Shown here: piece after piece, positions 41,697 through 50,708 of the stretch | Layout: each line of letters begins with the position of its first letter | Position numbering within the stretch: the first letter of the stretch is position 1 | NCBI RefSeq assembly: GCF_037974265.1 | Contig: NZ_CP150233.1 | Location: 5,208,001-5,272,000, forward strand | Length of the DNA: 64,000 nt | Direction: 5' to 3' | Source of the DNA: Paenibacillus sp. FSL R5-0623 | GTDB taxonomy: Bacteria; Bacillota; Bacilli; Paenibacillales; Paenibacillaceae | Notes under the pieces: model-generated | What the model saw: only the letters and a program-made list of their open reading frames with translations | Told to the model about the DNA's origin: nothing | Database searches by the model: none | Position numbers and translations under genes: made by a program

Positions 41697-43382
41697 ATGT
41701 CAGCCAAGAAGATGCGTTCCGATATGATCAAAAAAGGTTTTGACCGTGCACCACACCGGAGTTTGCTCCGCGCAGCGGGCGTTAAAGAAGAGGATTTCGG
41801 CAAGCCGTTTATTGCCGTATGTAACTCATACATCGATATCGTGCCCGGCCACGTCCACCTTCAGGAATTCGGTAAAATTGTAAAGGATGCTATTCGTGAA
41901 GCCGGTGGCGTTCCATTCGAATTCAACACCATCGGAGTAGATGATGGTATTGCCATGGGACACATTGGTATGCGTTACTCGCTGCCAAGCCGTGACATTA
42001 TCGCGGATTCCGTGGAAACGGTTGTATCAGCTCACTGGTTCGACGGCATGGTATGTATCCCGAACTGCGATAAAATTACACCCGGCATGATGATGGGTGC
42101 ACTCCGCTGTAATATCCCTACCGTGTTTGTCAGCGGTGGACCGATGAAAGCCGGTCGTGACAGCAATGGTAAAGCTCTGTCCTTGACCTCTGTATTTGAA
42201 GGCGTAGGCGCTTATCAAGCAGGTAAAATCGATGATAAGAGCTTGCTTGAACTTGAACAGTTCGGCTGTCCAACATGTGGATCATGTTCCGGTATGTTTA
42301 CTGCAAACTCCATGAACTGTCTGGCTGAAGCGATGGGACTGGCTATGCCAGGTAACGGAACCATCCTGGCTGTTGCTCCTGAGCGTCGTGAGTTTGTTAA
42401 ACAATCTGCTAAACAATTAATGGAACTTATTAAAATGGATCTGAAACCACGTGATATCGTTACTGTAGAAGCGATCGATAACGCGTTTGCACTGGATATG
42501 GCGATGGGTGGATCTACGAATACAGTACTGCACACGCTGGCACTGGCTCATGAAGCTGGCATCGAGTATCCAATCGAGCGCATCAATGAAGTAGCTAACC
42601 GCGTTCCGCATCTGGCGAAACTTGCACCTGCTTCCGATCTTCACATCGAAGACGTTCACAATGCAGGCGGCGTAAGCGCAGTGCTGAACGAATTGCTCAA
42701 GAAACCAGGCGCGATTCACGGTGACTGCATTACCGTAACGGGTAAAACGATCCGTGAGAACGTTGAAGGAAAAGAAATTCAGGATACAAATGTCATTCAC
42801 CACCTGGATAACCCGCATTCCGAAAAAGGCGGCCTGGCTGTATTGTTTGGTAACCTTGCACCACAAGGCGCTATCATCAAAGTTGGTGCTGTTGATGCTT
42901 CGGTTGGTGGATACCACAAAGGTCCTGCCATCTGCTTTGACTCCCAGGAGCAAGCGCTCGAAGGTATTGCTAACGGCAAAGTAAAAGAAGGACATGTTGT
43001 TGTTATCCGTTATGAAGGACCAAAAGGCGGACCAGGTATGCCTGAGATGCTGGCTCCTACTTCCCAGATCGTAGGTATGGGATTGGGTGCCAAAGTTGGT
43101 CTGATCACCGATGGACGCTTCTCTGGCGCATCCCGCGGAATCAGTATCGGACATATTTCTCCGGAAGCAGCTGAAGGTGGTCCAATCGCCTTTGTTGAAG
43201 AAGGAGATATCATCGAGCTGGATCTGAACAACCGTATCATCGAATTGCACATCAGTGACGAAGAGTTTGAACGTCGTCGCGCAGGTTGGAACGGCTTTGA
43301 ACCGAAAGTAAAAACCGGTTACCTGGCTCGTTATTCCAAACTGGTTACCAATGCAAGCAACGGTGGCGTACTGAGCATTTAA
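41697..43382 (+). CDS. ilvD: Dihydroxy-acid dehydratase
   Basis: A 561-residue enzyme of branched-chain amino acid synthesis that dehydrates dihydroxy-isovalerate and -methylvalerate. Iron-sulfur ligands are in CNSYIDIVPGH, CIPNCDKITPGM and CPTCGSCSGMF; the C-terminal GRFSGASRGISIGHISPEAAEGG is the second signature. The start is ATG MSAKKMRSD with GGGGGG 8 bases upstream. The gene is alone, with no other ilv or leu genes in the window, and has an attenuator-like leader. Confidence 0.97.
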   Translation: MSAKKMRSDMIKKGFDRAPHRSLLRAAGVKEEDFGKPFIAVCNSYIDIVPGHVHLQEFGKIVKDAIREAGGVPFEFNTIGVDDGIAMGHIGMRYSLPSRDIIADSVETVVSAHWFDGMVCIPNCDKITPGMMMGALRCNIPTVFVSGGPMKAGRDSNGKALSLTSVFEGVGAYQAGKIDDKSLLELEQFGCPTCGSCSGMFTANSMNCLAEAMGLAMPGNGTILAVAPERREFVKQSAKQLMELIKMDLKPRDIVTVEAIDNAFALDMAMGGSTNTVLHTLALAHEAGIEYPIERINEVANRVPHLAKLAPASDLHIEDVHNAGGVSAVLNELLKKPGAIHGDCITVTGKTIRENVEGKEIQDTNVIHHLDNPHSEKGGLAVLFGNLAPQGAIIKVGAVDASVGGYHKGPAICFDSQEQALEGIANGKVKEGHVVVIRYEGPKGGPGMPEMLAPTSQIVGMGLGAKVGLITDGRFSGASRGISIGHISPEAAEGGPIAFVEEGDIIELDLNNRIIELHISDEEFERRRAGWNGFEPKVKTGYLARYSKLVTNASNGGVLSI

Positions 43383-43422
43383 TTCACGCTATCCTAGATC
43401 TAAAGGAAACAGGCTAATAAAT

Positions 43423-43467
43423 AAAGGGTTGCTCTTCTGCCAAATCTGGCGAAGGGCAACCCTTTTC
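43423..43467 (+). terminator. Terminator after ilvD
   Basis: AAAGGGTTGCTCTTC pairs with GAAGGGCAACCCTTT around a short loop (TGCCAAATCTGGC, itself partly paired) and ends in T-rich sequence. It also faces the convergent deacetylase gene. Confidence 0.85.
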
Positions 43468-43494
43468 TTTTGCTGGTTGGTGTGATCAGTCTTT

Positions 43495-44898
43495 TTAGTT
43501 CCGCTCTGGCAGTATCTCTTGTTCAATTAACAATGATTCATCTCTGGATTCTTCTACCGTTGCTGCCACCTGCATCGTATGTTGACCGTAACGTTCCAAC
43601 AGCAGATCCAGCGGCATGGCAATCATCTTGGGCACCAATTGGTCTGTACGCTGTTTCAGACGTTTGGTTCCTGCCGGGTGGATTACACTTAACAGCAGCT
43701 TCAAGTATACTTTGGATGCAGCACTGAACGGTCCAGGGGGCAATTCTTGTATGGTAAATCCGAATTTTTCTGGGCCTCTGTTAATCATGCTCACACCGTA
43801 TATCGCCTTGGCAGAGCGTAACTCAGGTTCGAGTGCCACCAGGCGTGCCAGATCCGGCAATTGCTGTTCCATGGTCCGGATCATGCGAATAGCCAAATGC
43901 ATACTGGAACGTGATGTCACTCCAAGTTCAAACAACTTCTGATTGTCAAAATGCAGTTCGATCACCGGATCTCCATTTTGAATAACATGGCCGTCATTCA
44001 TTTCCACCCGTGCTCCGTGATATACACGTGATCTGAAGTGCAGCATGGGGTCCTCTGGCGAAGCCGTCCGCAGATGATATACCCAGTGAAACAACTTCTC
44101 CCAACCCAGCCACAAGGCCACAACGAGTCGCTTCCATAACTTCAGTGGTGTCTGTAATTGCGTTTTGTTCTGAGATTCGCTCACTGTGATACCTCCCATC
44201 AACGTATCGACGCGTACACTTTGCAGCCCAAGCCGTTCAGCTTCCTGCAAGACGACTTCCAGCGCCTGAAGCATCTGCTCCGGCGCGTGTGCATCAGCAC
44301 CAAGGGTCGTTCCTCGATCATGCAGCAGCATGACCTCTCCGCCTCTCAGTTCCTTCAGCATCCGTTCAGTCAATCTCTGGGGACCTACTCGGCTTCTCCA
44401 GTCTTCAAACATGGAAGACCACAGTACAATCTTTCGTTCTTTCTTGCTGAAAAAATCAAACAAATTCATAATCCCCCACGGTGGACGATAATAACAAGTC
44501 TTCACGCCGGTTACTTCATGAATAATCTGACCTGTTCGCTGAATCTGATCACGAACGGTACGTGGCCGCATGAGCCAGTTCGTCTTGTGAATATAATTAT
44601 GAATGCCAATAAGATGACCTTCCTCATGTATGCGCTGTATGAGTTCAGGATGACTCGCTGCATGTTCTCCAACGACAAAAAATGTGGCTTTTGCTTGATG
44701 CTGACGAAGCAGATCGAGCAGTCTTGGCGTATAATGTGGATCTGGCCCATCGTCAAACGTTAATGCAAATTGTGTATCACTTCTTCCCCGTCGAAATACA
44801 CGAAAACCAAAAAACCTGCTGATCAAACTTGGAATAAAGGCGTAAAAAGATGAAAGATACAATAACCACAGTAAAATACTATGAAGTATCGTTGTCAT
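43495..44898 (-). CDS. Polysaccharide deacetylase with YkoP-like C-terminal domain
   Basis: A 467-residue protein. The N-terminal segment (about 5–25) is a membrane anchor; the NodB deacetylase domain follows with FALTFDDGPDPHYT (metal-binding Asp), GEHAASHPELIQRIHEEGHLIGIHNYIH and PRPWGI-like YYRPPWGIMN. The second half (about 270–467) resembles the YkoP domain that occurs as a separate protein in B. subtilis. It probably N-deacetylates peptidoglycan or an extracellular glycan. GGGGAG precedes its ATG. Confidence 0.87.
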   Translation of the reverse strand: MTTILHSILLWLLYLSSFYAFIPSLISRFFGFRVFRRGRSDTQFALTFDDGPDPHYTPRLLDLLRQHQAKATFFVVGEHAASHPELIQRIHEEGHLIGIHNYIHKTNWLMRPRTVRDQIQRTGQIIHEVTGVKTCYYRPPWGIMNLFDFFSKKERKIVLWSSMFEDWRSRVGPQRLTERMLKELRGGEVMLLHDRGTTLGADAHAPEQMLQALEVVLQEAERLGLQSVRVDTLMGGITVSESQNKTQLQTPLKLWKRLVVALWLGWEKLFHWVYHLRTASPEDPMLHFRSRVYHGARVEMNDGHVIQNGDPVIELHFDNQKLFELGVTSRSSMHLAIRMIRTMEQQLPDLARLVALEPELRSAKAIYGVSMINRGPEKFGFTIQELPPGPFSAASKVYLKLLLSVIHPAGTKRLKQRTDQLVPKMIAMPLDLLLERYGQHTMQVAATVEESRDESLLIEQEILPERN

Positions 44899-45072
44899 GT
44901 TGCGAGCTCCCCACTTCTACTACTGAATTACGGTGCACTATGGCACTATCTAAAATAAACCGCCTTTAATTTTATCATAGTTCAGACTTTTCTTGAATCC
45001 TGTTTTCCCAAAAAGATAGCTATCGTGTACAATAAATACAATCTAATTATTGCCATCAAAGGAGCCATGTCC

Positions 45073-46269
45073 ATGCTACCGCTTTACAAAAAATACGGGC
45101 GAACTGTCTTTGACATCGCATTGCTCGTATTAACCGTGTATGTGATCATGTACGGTTTCAGTCAATTATACCATGTGGCTGCACCGGTCTTTCTATCATT
45201 CATTGTGTATTGGATGATTGAACCGCTGGCTAAATTTTTACATCGCAAAGGATTGCCCAAGACACTTGGAGCCGCCATCTCCGTCTTGTTGTTTCTTGCA
45301 TTAATTGTCGCTGCCTTTTTTGGGGTAGGCTTGATTATCATTTCACAAATTTCCAATCTTCAAGATAATTTCCCCGTATACATTGAAATGATACAACGTG
45401 AATTCACCAATCTGGTGTTATTCATTCAGGACAAGTCAGACGCTCTCCCTGATGGAGTTATGGAAAAAGCGAATGATTATTTTGCAACACTGACCGGGTT
45501 CCTGTCCAAATGGGTAACGAGCGGAGCGCAATTCGTCGTAGGCTTCCTCAGTTCATTCTCTTCGTTTATTACGAACTTCGGAATTGCGATTATTTTGGCA
45601 TTTTTCCTCAGTATCGAGATTGAATCCTGGCGCAAGTTCGCCCGTGCGAAGACGCCCAAAACATTGAAGTTAGCTATTGAATTCATGCGTAATCACGTGT
45701 TCAAGACAATCCGCTCGTATCTGAAGGCACAGATGATCATGATGCTCATTACATTTGTATTGATTTATGCAGGTTTGTTGATTTTGGGAACCTCTAACGC
45801 CTTTACCATTGCAGTAGTCTGTGCGGTTTTTGATCTGGTACCATTGCTTGGCGTTCCTGTTGTGTTTATTCCATGGATCGTCTACTTATTCATTATTGGC
45901 AATAGTAGCCTGGCGATTGGCCTGATTGTGATTCTGGCAGTGACGATGCTGACAAGACAATTGCTGGAACCGAAAATATCGGGTAACTCGATTGGTGTAT
46001 CTTCGGCGTACTTGATGCTTTCGTTTATGCTGATCTCCCTTTCGATCTTTGGCCTGGCTGGTGTAGTGTTATCTCCGGTGCTGCTGATCCTTCTGAAAGA
46101 ACTGTTACAACAAGGATACTTGCAAAAGTGGATTCACCTGCCAAAAGATGAATTTGAGTCCTCTCCATTAGTCATGGACCCACCCGTTAATAAGGACTCA
46201 TCGAATTCTGCCGAATCTACTGTACAACGTCCCGTTCCTACGAAGGATCATGAGGACTCCGCCAAATAG
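45073..46269 (+). CDS. AI-2E family membrane protein
   Basis: A 398-residue protein with about eight membrane helices and two long soluble stretches, the TqsA/YdiK-like AI-2E layout; the conserved PxLGVP-like turn is FDLVPLLGVPVVFIPW. Start: AAGGAG lies 8 bases before ATG MLPLYKK, preferred over the ATG two codons earlier which has only 2 bases. Members export small molecules such as AI-2 or act as Na+/H+ antiporters; the substrate is unknown. The hydrophilic C-terminal tail is low-complexity. Its last 22 bases overlap the end of the PBP gene on the other strand. Confidence 0.86.
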   Translation: MLPLYKKYGRTVFDIALLVLTVYVIMYGFSQLYHVAAPVFLSFIVYWMIEPLAKFLHRKGLPKTLGAAISVLLFLALIVAAFFGVGLIIISQISNLQDNFPVYIEMIQREFTNLVLFIQDKSDALPDGVMEKANDYFATLTGFLSKWVTSGAQFVVGFLSSFSSFITNFGIAIILAFFLSIEIESWRKFARAKTPKTLKLAIEFMRNHVFKTIRSYLKAQMIMMLITFVLIYAGLLILGTSNAFTIAVVCAVFDLVPLLGVPVVFIPWIVYLFIIGNSSLAIGLIVILAVTMLTRQLLEPKISGNSIGVSSAYLMLSFMLISLSIFGLAGVVLSPVLLILLKELLQQGYLQKWIHLPKDEFESSPLVMDPPVNKDSSNSAESTVQRPVPTKDHEDSAK

Positions 46270-48059
46270 TCCATCACCTTCCTGAAGAGAGCTGTCGCCT
46301 GATGATGGCTGTCTGGAGAGACATTCTGAACAAGAACAGCTACAGCATATTGGGGTTGTTCTACCGGTCCATAACCAATGAACCATTGATTGTTACGCTT
46401 CTCTCCATGTTTCTGTACCTGAGCTGTACCTGATTTCCCTGCAACATGCCACCGTGCACGCTGCAGGGATTTTCCTGTTCCCTCACGTACTACCTTATTC
46501 ATCCAGGATAACAGTTTATGCGCTGTTGCGGGAGCAATCTGTCCTGATGCTGAAGGTGAATCATGCAAGGGCATCTCCAGCATGGTGCCACCATCCGCAT
46601 ATCGGATGCGCTTAACGAGACGTGGTGCACTAACCTTTCCATCATGTAACAGTGTAACGATCAGATTGGCAGCTTGCAGCGGTGTGACCAAGACATCGCG
46701 CTGGCCGATTGCTGTCTGTATTTTCGCACCTTCATCAGCATAAGATACAGCCTCTGTTCTCACACGCCCGTGATCCTCATGATCAAAGTGTCGTAACACG
46801 GGCATTCCTGCCATCTGCTTCCCCTCCCAGCCAATCGGACGCGCGAGTCCCAGACGATCAGCCGTGTTCTCCAGTTGCTCCATACTAAGCCTGCGCGCCG
46901 TTTCCGCGAATACGATGTTGCAAGACTCCGCGAATCCTTGCTCCAGATTCAGGTCTCCATGCCCATGCTCCTTCCAGCAAGACAGCCCATATCTTCCGTA
47001 CTCACCACCGCAATGGAATTCTTCTCCGTTAGAAACCGCATGATACTCCAAAGCAGCAGCGGCAGTGACAATTTTGAAAATGGAACCCGGTACGGCTCCC
47101 TGTACTGCACGATTCCCCCAGGCCGATTGCTTGGGGTCCACCTGTTGCGGTTGATAGAAAGGGCGGGAGATCATGGCGCGAACATCTGCATTAGCGGCAT
47201 CTAACACAACCACGGCCCCTTCTTGTAATCCAGATTCTTGCGACAACTCCTCCAACCCACGCTGTAACTCAGCATCCACAGTGGTTTCTACACGTAAAGG
47301 ATAATGGCTATTGGCCGGTGCAATGACGTGCGGCTGAATATCCGGGATAATTTCACCACCACCCGAGACCATGCGTGATACAAGTGTAGGGCCTATTCCC
47401 CTTAACAGGGGTTCAAGTGTCCTCTCCAGTCCAGCTGCCCCTGATTTCATAGCAAATGGCTGTTTTACTTCATCCTGATGCCCAGTTATAACCTTGGAGG
47501 ACTCAGGCTGTTCAGACAGATAACCCATCCACTGCATTCCTGTATGCTCCTGAAGATACCTTGTCATCATCGGATAGATGCCAGCTCCTTGCAGCTGCAA
47601 ACTACGTAGGCGCTCCACCTGAGCAGCGGTCAAATGAACAGGCTGATGTGTACCTGCTGTCCAGAAATGAGGTACATTTTCCTGATTCCATTCCTTCTTC
47701 AATTGATCCGGATCGGTATGTAATATAGCTGCCAACTGTATCATCTCGGAGCCTTCTAATGCCCCTTGCTTGCGTAATTTCTCTAATGGACTTGCCTGTG
47801 GAAAAAGAACCAGTCCCCATTGCAGCTTACCGGTCAACGCCTCACCCTTGTAATCCGTAAATTGTCCCCGCCCCGGGTCAAGCATCACCCCGCGTTCACG
47901 CTGCAATACAGACATTTCACGTACCGTTCGGTGAAATCCAGGCATCGTCTGATTCACCTGAACGATCTGGACCCATCCCAATCGTAATATAAGCATTCCA
48001 AAGACTAGAGTTAGGAGAATACAAGTTATATAGATTCGCCGTTTCGCAAGGAGATGCAT
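46248..48059 (-). CDS. Penicillin-binding protein (transpeptidase)
   Basis: About 603 residues. Start at MHLLAKRRIY, with AAAGGTG 8 bases before the ATG; a longer frame adds 38 residues. A single N-terminal helix (ITCILLTLVFGMLILRL) is followed by a PBP dimerisation-like region and the transpeptidase domain: catalytic SIFK (about Ser327), SCN (about 379–381), and KSGT (about 543). It is shorter than typical PBP2 or FtsI and has no PASTA repeats. It cross-links peptidoglycan, perhaps in a spore- or shape-linked role; the class resembles the PbpA/PbpH-like D,D-transpeptidases. Confidence 0.88.
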   Translation of the reverse strand: MHLLAKRRIYITCILLTLVFGMLILRLGWVQIVQVNQTMPGFHRTVREMSVLQRERGVMLDPGRGQFTDYKGEALTGKLQWGLVLFPQASPLEKLRKQGALEGSEMIQLAAILHTDPDQLKKEWNQENVPHFWTAGTHQPVHLTAAQVERLRSLQLQGAGIYPMMTRYLQEHTGMQWMGYLSEQPESSKVITGHQDEVKQPFAMKSGAAGLERTLEPLLRGIGPTLVSRMVSGGGEIIPDIQPHVIAPANSHYPLRVETTVDAELQRGLEELSQESGLQEGAVVVLDAANADVRAMISRPFYQPQQVDPKQSAWGNRAVQGAVPGSIFKIVTAAAALEYHAVSNGEEFHCGGEYGRYGLSCWKEHGHGDLNLEQGFAESCNIVFAETARRLSMEQLENTADRLGLARPIGWEGKQMAGMPVLRHFDHEDHGRVRTEAVSYADEGAKIQTAIGQRDVLVTPLQAANLIVTLLHDGKVSAPRLVKRIRYADGGTMLEMPLHDSPSASGQIAPATAHKLLSWMNKVVREGTGKSLQRARWHVAGKSGTAQVQKHGEKRNNQWFIGYGPVEQPQYAVAVLVQNVSPDSHHQATALFRKVMDYLAESS

Positions 48060-48123
48060 CCCAATCTCACCTTTTGTCGTTTTGACCATATTATTGCTGA
48101 TATGACTTGGAATTATCCGGTAA

Positions 48124-48160
48124 ACAAAAAGAAAACCTGTCCCCATGTGCGGGACAGGTT
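48124..48160 (-). terminator. Terminator after the chemoreceptor gene
   Basis: Minus strand AACCTGTCCC pairs perfectly with GGGACAGGTT around a 7-base loop, followed by TTTCTTTTTG. It lies about 25 bases beyond the stop codon. Confidence 0.85.
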
Positions 48161-48184
48161 CTCCACATTTCAACCTTGGCTTTT

Positions 48185-50467
48185 TTACACCGTAAAGCGT
48201 GACAAGGTTTCTTTCAGTTCAGTAGACACATTCTCCAGTTTGCCAGACAGATTGACCAGCTGGTTACTGATATTTTGCTGTTCACTGCTCAAGGAAGCTA
48301 CTTCTTGGGACGTTGCAGAAGATTCTTCAGCTACAGCGCTGACATTACTCATGGCTTCAGACAACGTACCTTGAGATTTGTTTAAATCTCCAATAGAACC
48401 TGTCACCATGCCCAGACGTTCCACAAATGCACCCATCTGTTCCTGTACGGAAGCAAAGATGACGTTGGTGTCTTTAACCGCATCCATCTGTTCCTTGAAT
48501 AACGGATAAGCTGCAGACAAAGCATCCACGGTCTCATTCATTTCAGTCATGATTTTGTCTGTGATCTCTCCAACCATCTCAATGGATTGTCTGGATTGAG
48601 CCGCAAGCTGACGAACCTCATCTGCCACCACCATGAATCCGCGTCCGGCTGCACCGGCACGTGCTGCTTCAATGGTCGCATTCAGGGAAAGGATATTGGT
48701 CTGTTTCGTTATGTTTTGCAGCACTTCAAGCACTTTCAGAACAGAGGACGTGCTCTCTTTCAGCGAATCAACCTTATTCACCAGTGCACCAATCATTTCT
48801 TCTGTCTTCTGGGTTTTGGTCATCAACTGATTCAGATGTTGTGTTCCTGTCTGACTGGACTTCTCTACATGACGAGCAGAATCACCCATCTGTTCATTAG
48901 CAGCGATTACACTCTGCATCTGACGAGAGATATTGTCAGTTAATTCATTACCACGTTCCGCTTCGGTTGCCAAACTGCCTGCACCGCCTGCGATCTCCTC
49001 TGTAGCTACGGCGATCTCCGAAGCAGATACAGCCGTTTTCTTGGATGCACTGCTCAGCTCAGAGGCCGTATCCAATACTTCCTGCGCAGAACGATTGGTT
49101 TGTTCAACCAGCTTAGTAATCTGCTCCATCATCAGATTGAAGGCGGTCGAGAGCTGACCAATTTCATCCTTGGAGCTATATGGTGTACGAACTTTAAGAT
49201 TACCTTTCGCACCTTCTTGCATCAGGTCTTTCAATTTGCCGAGTGGACGAGCGATCATACGCACCATCCAGATCCCGATCAATACTGCAATCCCCGCATC
49301 AATCAGCGCCATCCACAAGGTCAGGGTTAGAATGCCCTTTGCATCCTGGACCAAAACAGAGGTAGGTATCATACCAACCAGTTTCCAATTGGATGTATCC
49401 ATCGTACTGTATACAGCCAGCATTTCCGTAGATTTGCCATCTACCGTATACTCCGTATTCGTGCTACCTGCTGGTTCGGTCAACTCTTTGACAAATGCAA
49501 GCTCTGTATCTTGTCCCGTACGATCCGAGATGGAGGATGCAACCACTTTATTATCCGGAGCAATCAGTTGAAGAATAGCTCCTGGCCCCAGATCAAGCGA
49601 TTTCAATTGTTCCTCCAGAACTTCCAGTTTCAGTTCAATAACCAGAACATACGACTGGGTCGTTCCCTGCAGGTTTTTCATTGAACGTGCAATTTTAAAC
49701 GTTGGGGTTGAGCCATCTTCCTTGACCTCTGTTGGAAGCCAGCGATAACCGCCCGCCTCAATCAACTCACTGTACCACGCTTCCTGGCGAATGTTGCCCA
49801 TGGATGAACTGTTGCTACCTGTACCCATAATGGACTTTGTATCGTCCGTAGGTACCAAATAAATCGCTTCCATAGATTTATTTGTAAATGCAACATTGGA
49901 TAATTGCTTGTTGATTGAACTTGAGTTTATGAATGTATCATACGCAGTCAGATTTTGATCTGACATTTTTTGTAGCAAGGACTGCATTTCAGGATCAAAG
50001 AAAATCTGTGTGGATGTATCCACAAATCTCTCCAAAATAATGTCCATTTTTTGTTTGGTCTGATCAATGGTCTCCTGATTGGCACGTGAGGCATTTTTCT
50101 CTATCGTACCCTTGGCTTTTGAATAGGATAATAGACCTAAACTCACTACAAAAATCATAATTCCCGCAAAAAAGATCAAGAACAGTTTAACCCCTACGGA
50201 TTTAACCGGATTTGCCTTCTTAATCTGTTCGAAAGAAGACCCTCCAAGGTTTTTCCAATCCCGGTTTTTAAATTGTTTCTTCACCCAATCGGTCTTGATC
50301 CAGCCAAGCTTGAGCTTGCTGCGGTCAACCTTAAACAATCTTTTGCCACTGCCTGTTGTTTTGCTTTTGACTACTTTTTCTTTCTTCACTTTCTGAACCT
50401 TCTCAGGATTAACCTGCTCGGATTTTGTCACTTGCTCCCCACTGTCTTTCTGCTTCTTTTGAACCAT
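48185..50467 (-). CDS. Methyl-accepting chemotaxis protein with lysine-rich N-terminal tail
   Basis: A 760-residue receptor. The first 95 residues are unusual: a cytoplasmic, Lys/Glu-rich tail (QVTKSEQVNPEKVQKVKKEK and KLKLGWIKTDWVKKQFKNRD) before the first helix (about 93–113). The extracellular Cache-type sensor follows (to about 370), then the second helix, HAMP, and the signalling domain with the conserved hairpin tip EAARAGAAGRGFMVVADEVR (about 600). It detects a small molecule and feeds CheA. Start: ATG MVQKK has AGGTGA 6 bases upstream, better than the ATG two codons earlier. A SigD-like promoter precedes it. Confidence 0.92.
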   Translation of the reverse strand: MVQKKQKDSGEQVTKSEQVNPEKVQKVKKEKVVKSKTTGSGKRLFKVDRSKLKLGWIKTDWVKKQFKNRDWKNLGGSSFEQIKKANPVKSVGVKLFLIFFAGIMIFVVSLGLLSYSKAKGTIEKNASRANQETIDQTKQKMDIILERFVDTSTQIFFDPEMQSLLQKMSDQNLTAYDTFINSSSINKQLSNVAFTNKSMEAIYLVPTDDTKSIMGTGSNSSSMGNIRQEAWYSELIEAGGYRWLPTEVKEDGSTPTFKIARSMKNLQGTTQSYVLVIELKLEVLEEQLKSLDLGPGAILQLIAPDNKVVASSISDRTGQDTELAFVKELTEPAGSTNTEYTVDGKSTEMLAVYSTMDTSNWKLVGMIPTSVLVQDAKGILTLTLWMALIDAGIAVLIGIWMVRMIARPLGKLKDLMQEGAKGNLKVRTPYSSKDEIGQLSTAFNLMMEQITKLVEQTNRSAQEVLDTASELSSASKKTAVSASEIAVATEEIAGGAGSLATEAERGNELTDNISRQMQSVIAANEQMGDSARHVEKSSQTGTQHLNQLMTKTQKTEEMIGALVNKVDSLKESTSSVLKVLEVLQNITKQTNILSLNATIEAARAGAAGRGFMVVADEVRQLAAQSRQSIEMVGEITDKIMTEMNETVDALSAAYPLFKEQMDAVKDTNVIFASVQEQMGAFVERLGMVTGSIGDLNKSQGTLSEAMSNVSAVAEESSATSQEVASLSSEQQNISNQLVNLSGKLENVSTELKETLSRFTV

Positions 50468-50559
50468 TCCCATTCACCTGCCAGTTATTTACTTGTTGGA
50501 TTTTTCTTTCTCTCCCCTATAAATATGTAGTATTCGACAGCTTTCTTCGTTCCCCTTTC

Positions 50560-50586
50560 ATATCCCAGAAATATTTTACAACTTTA
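50560..50586 (-). promoter_or_regulatory. SigD (motility sigma) promoter of the chemoreceptor gene
   Basis: Minus strand TAAA (50586–50583), 15 bases, TGGGATAT (50567–50560), against the consensus TAAA-N15-GCCGATAT (5 of 8 in the -10). It is about 90 bp before the ATG, and SigD dependence is usual for chemoreceptors. Confidence 0.45.
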
Positions 50587-50601
50587 TTCCTATTTTTCTA
50601 T

Positions 50602-50637
50602 AAAAAAAAGACCCCCATATGCCGATAAGCGGAGGCC
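50602..50637 (-). terminator. Terminator after yrrO
   Basis: Minus strand GGCCTCC pairs with GGGGGTC (two G-U pairs), followed by eight T. It lies about 70 bases after the yrrO stop. Confidence 0.6.
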
Positions 50638-50708
50638 CTACATGTTGATTTCATAACATTATTTTGTTAAATCATAATACAATATTGCCACATTGTAGGT
50701 ATTTCAAC

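Noticed and set aside
42417..43250. A 277-codon minus-strand frame inside ilvD
   Set aside because: Antisense shadow of a well-conserved enzyme, no ribosome site or domain.
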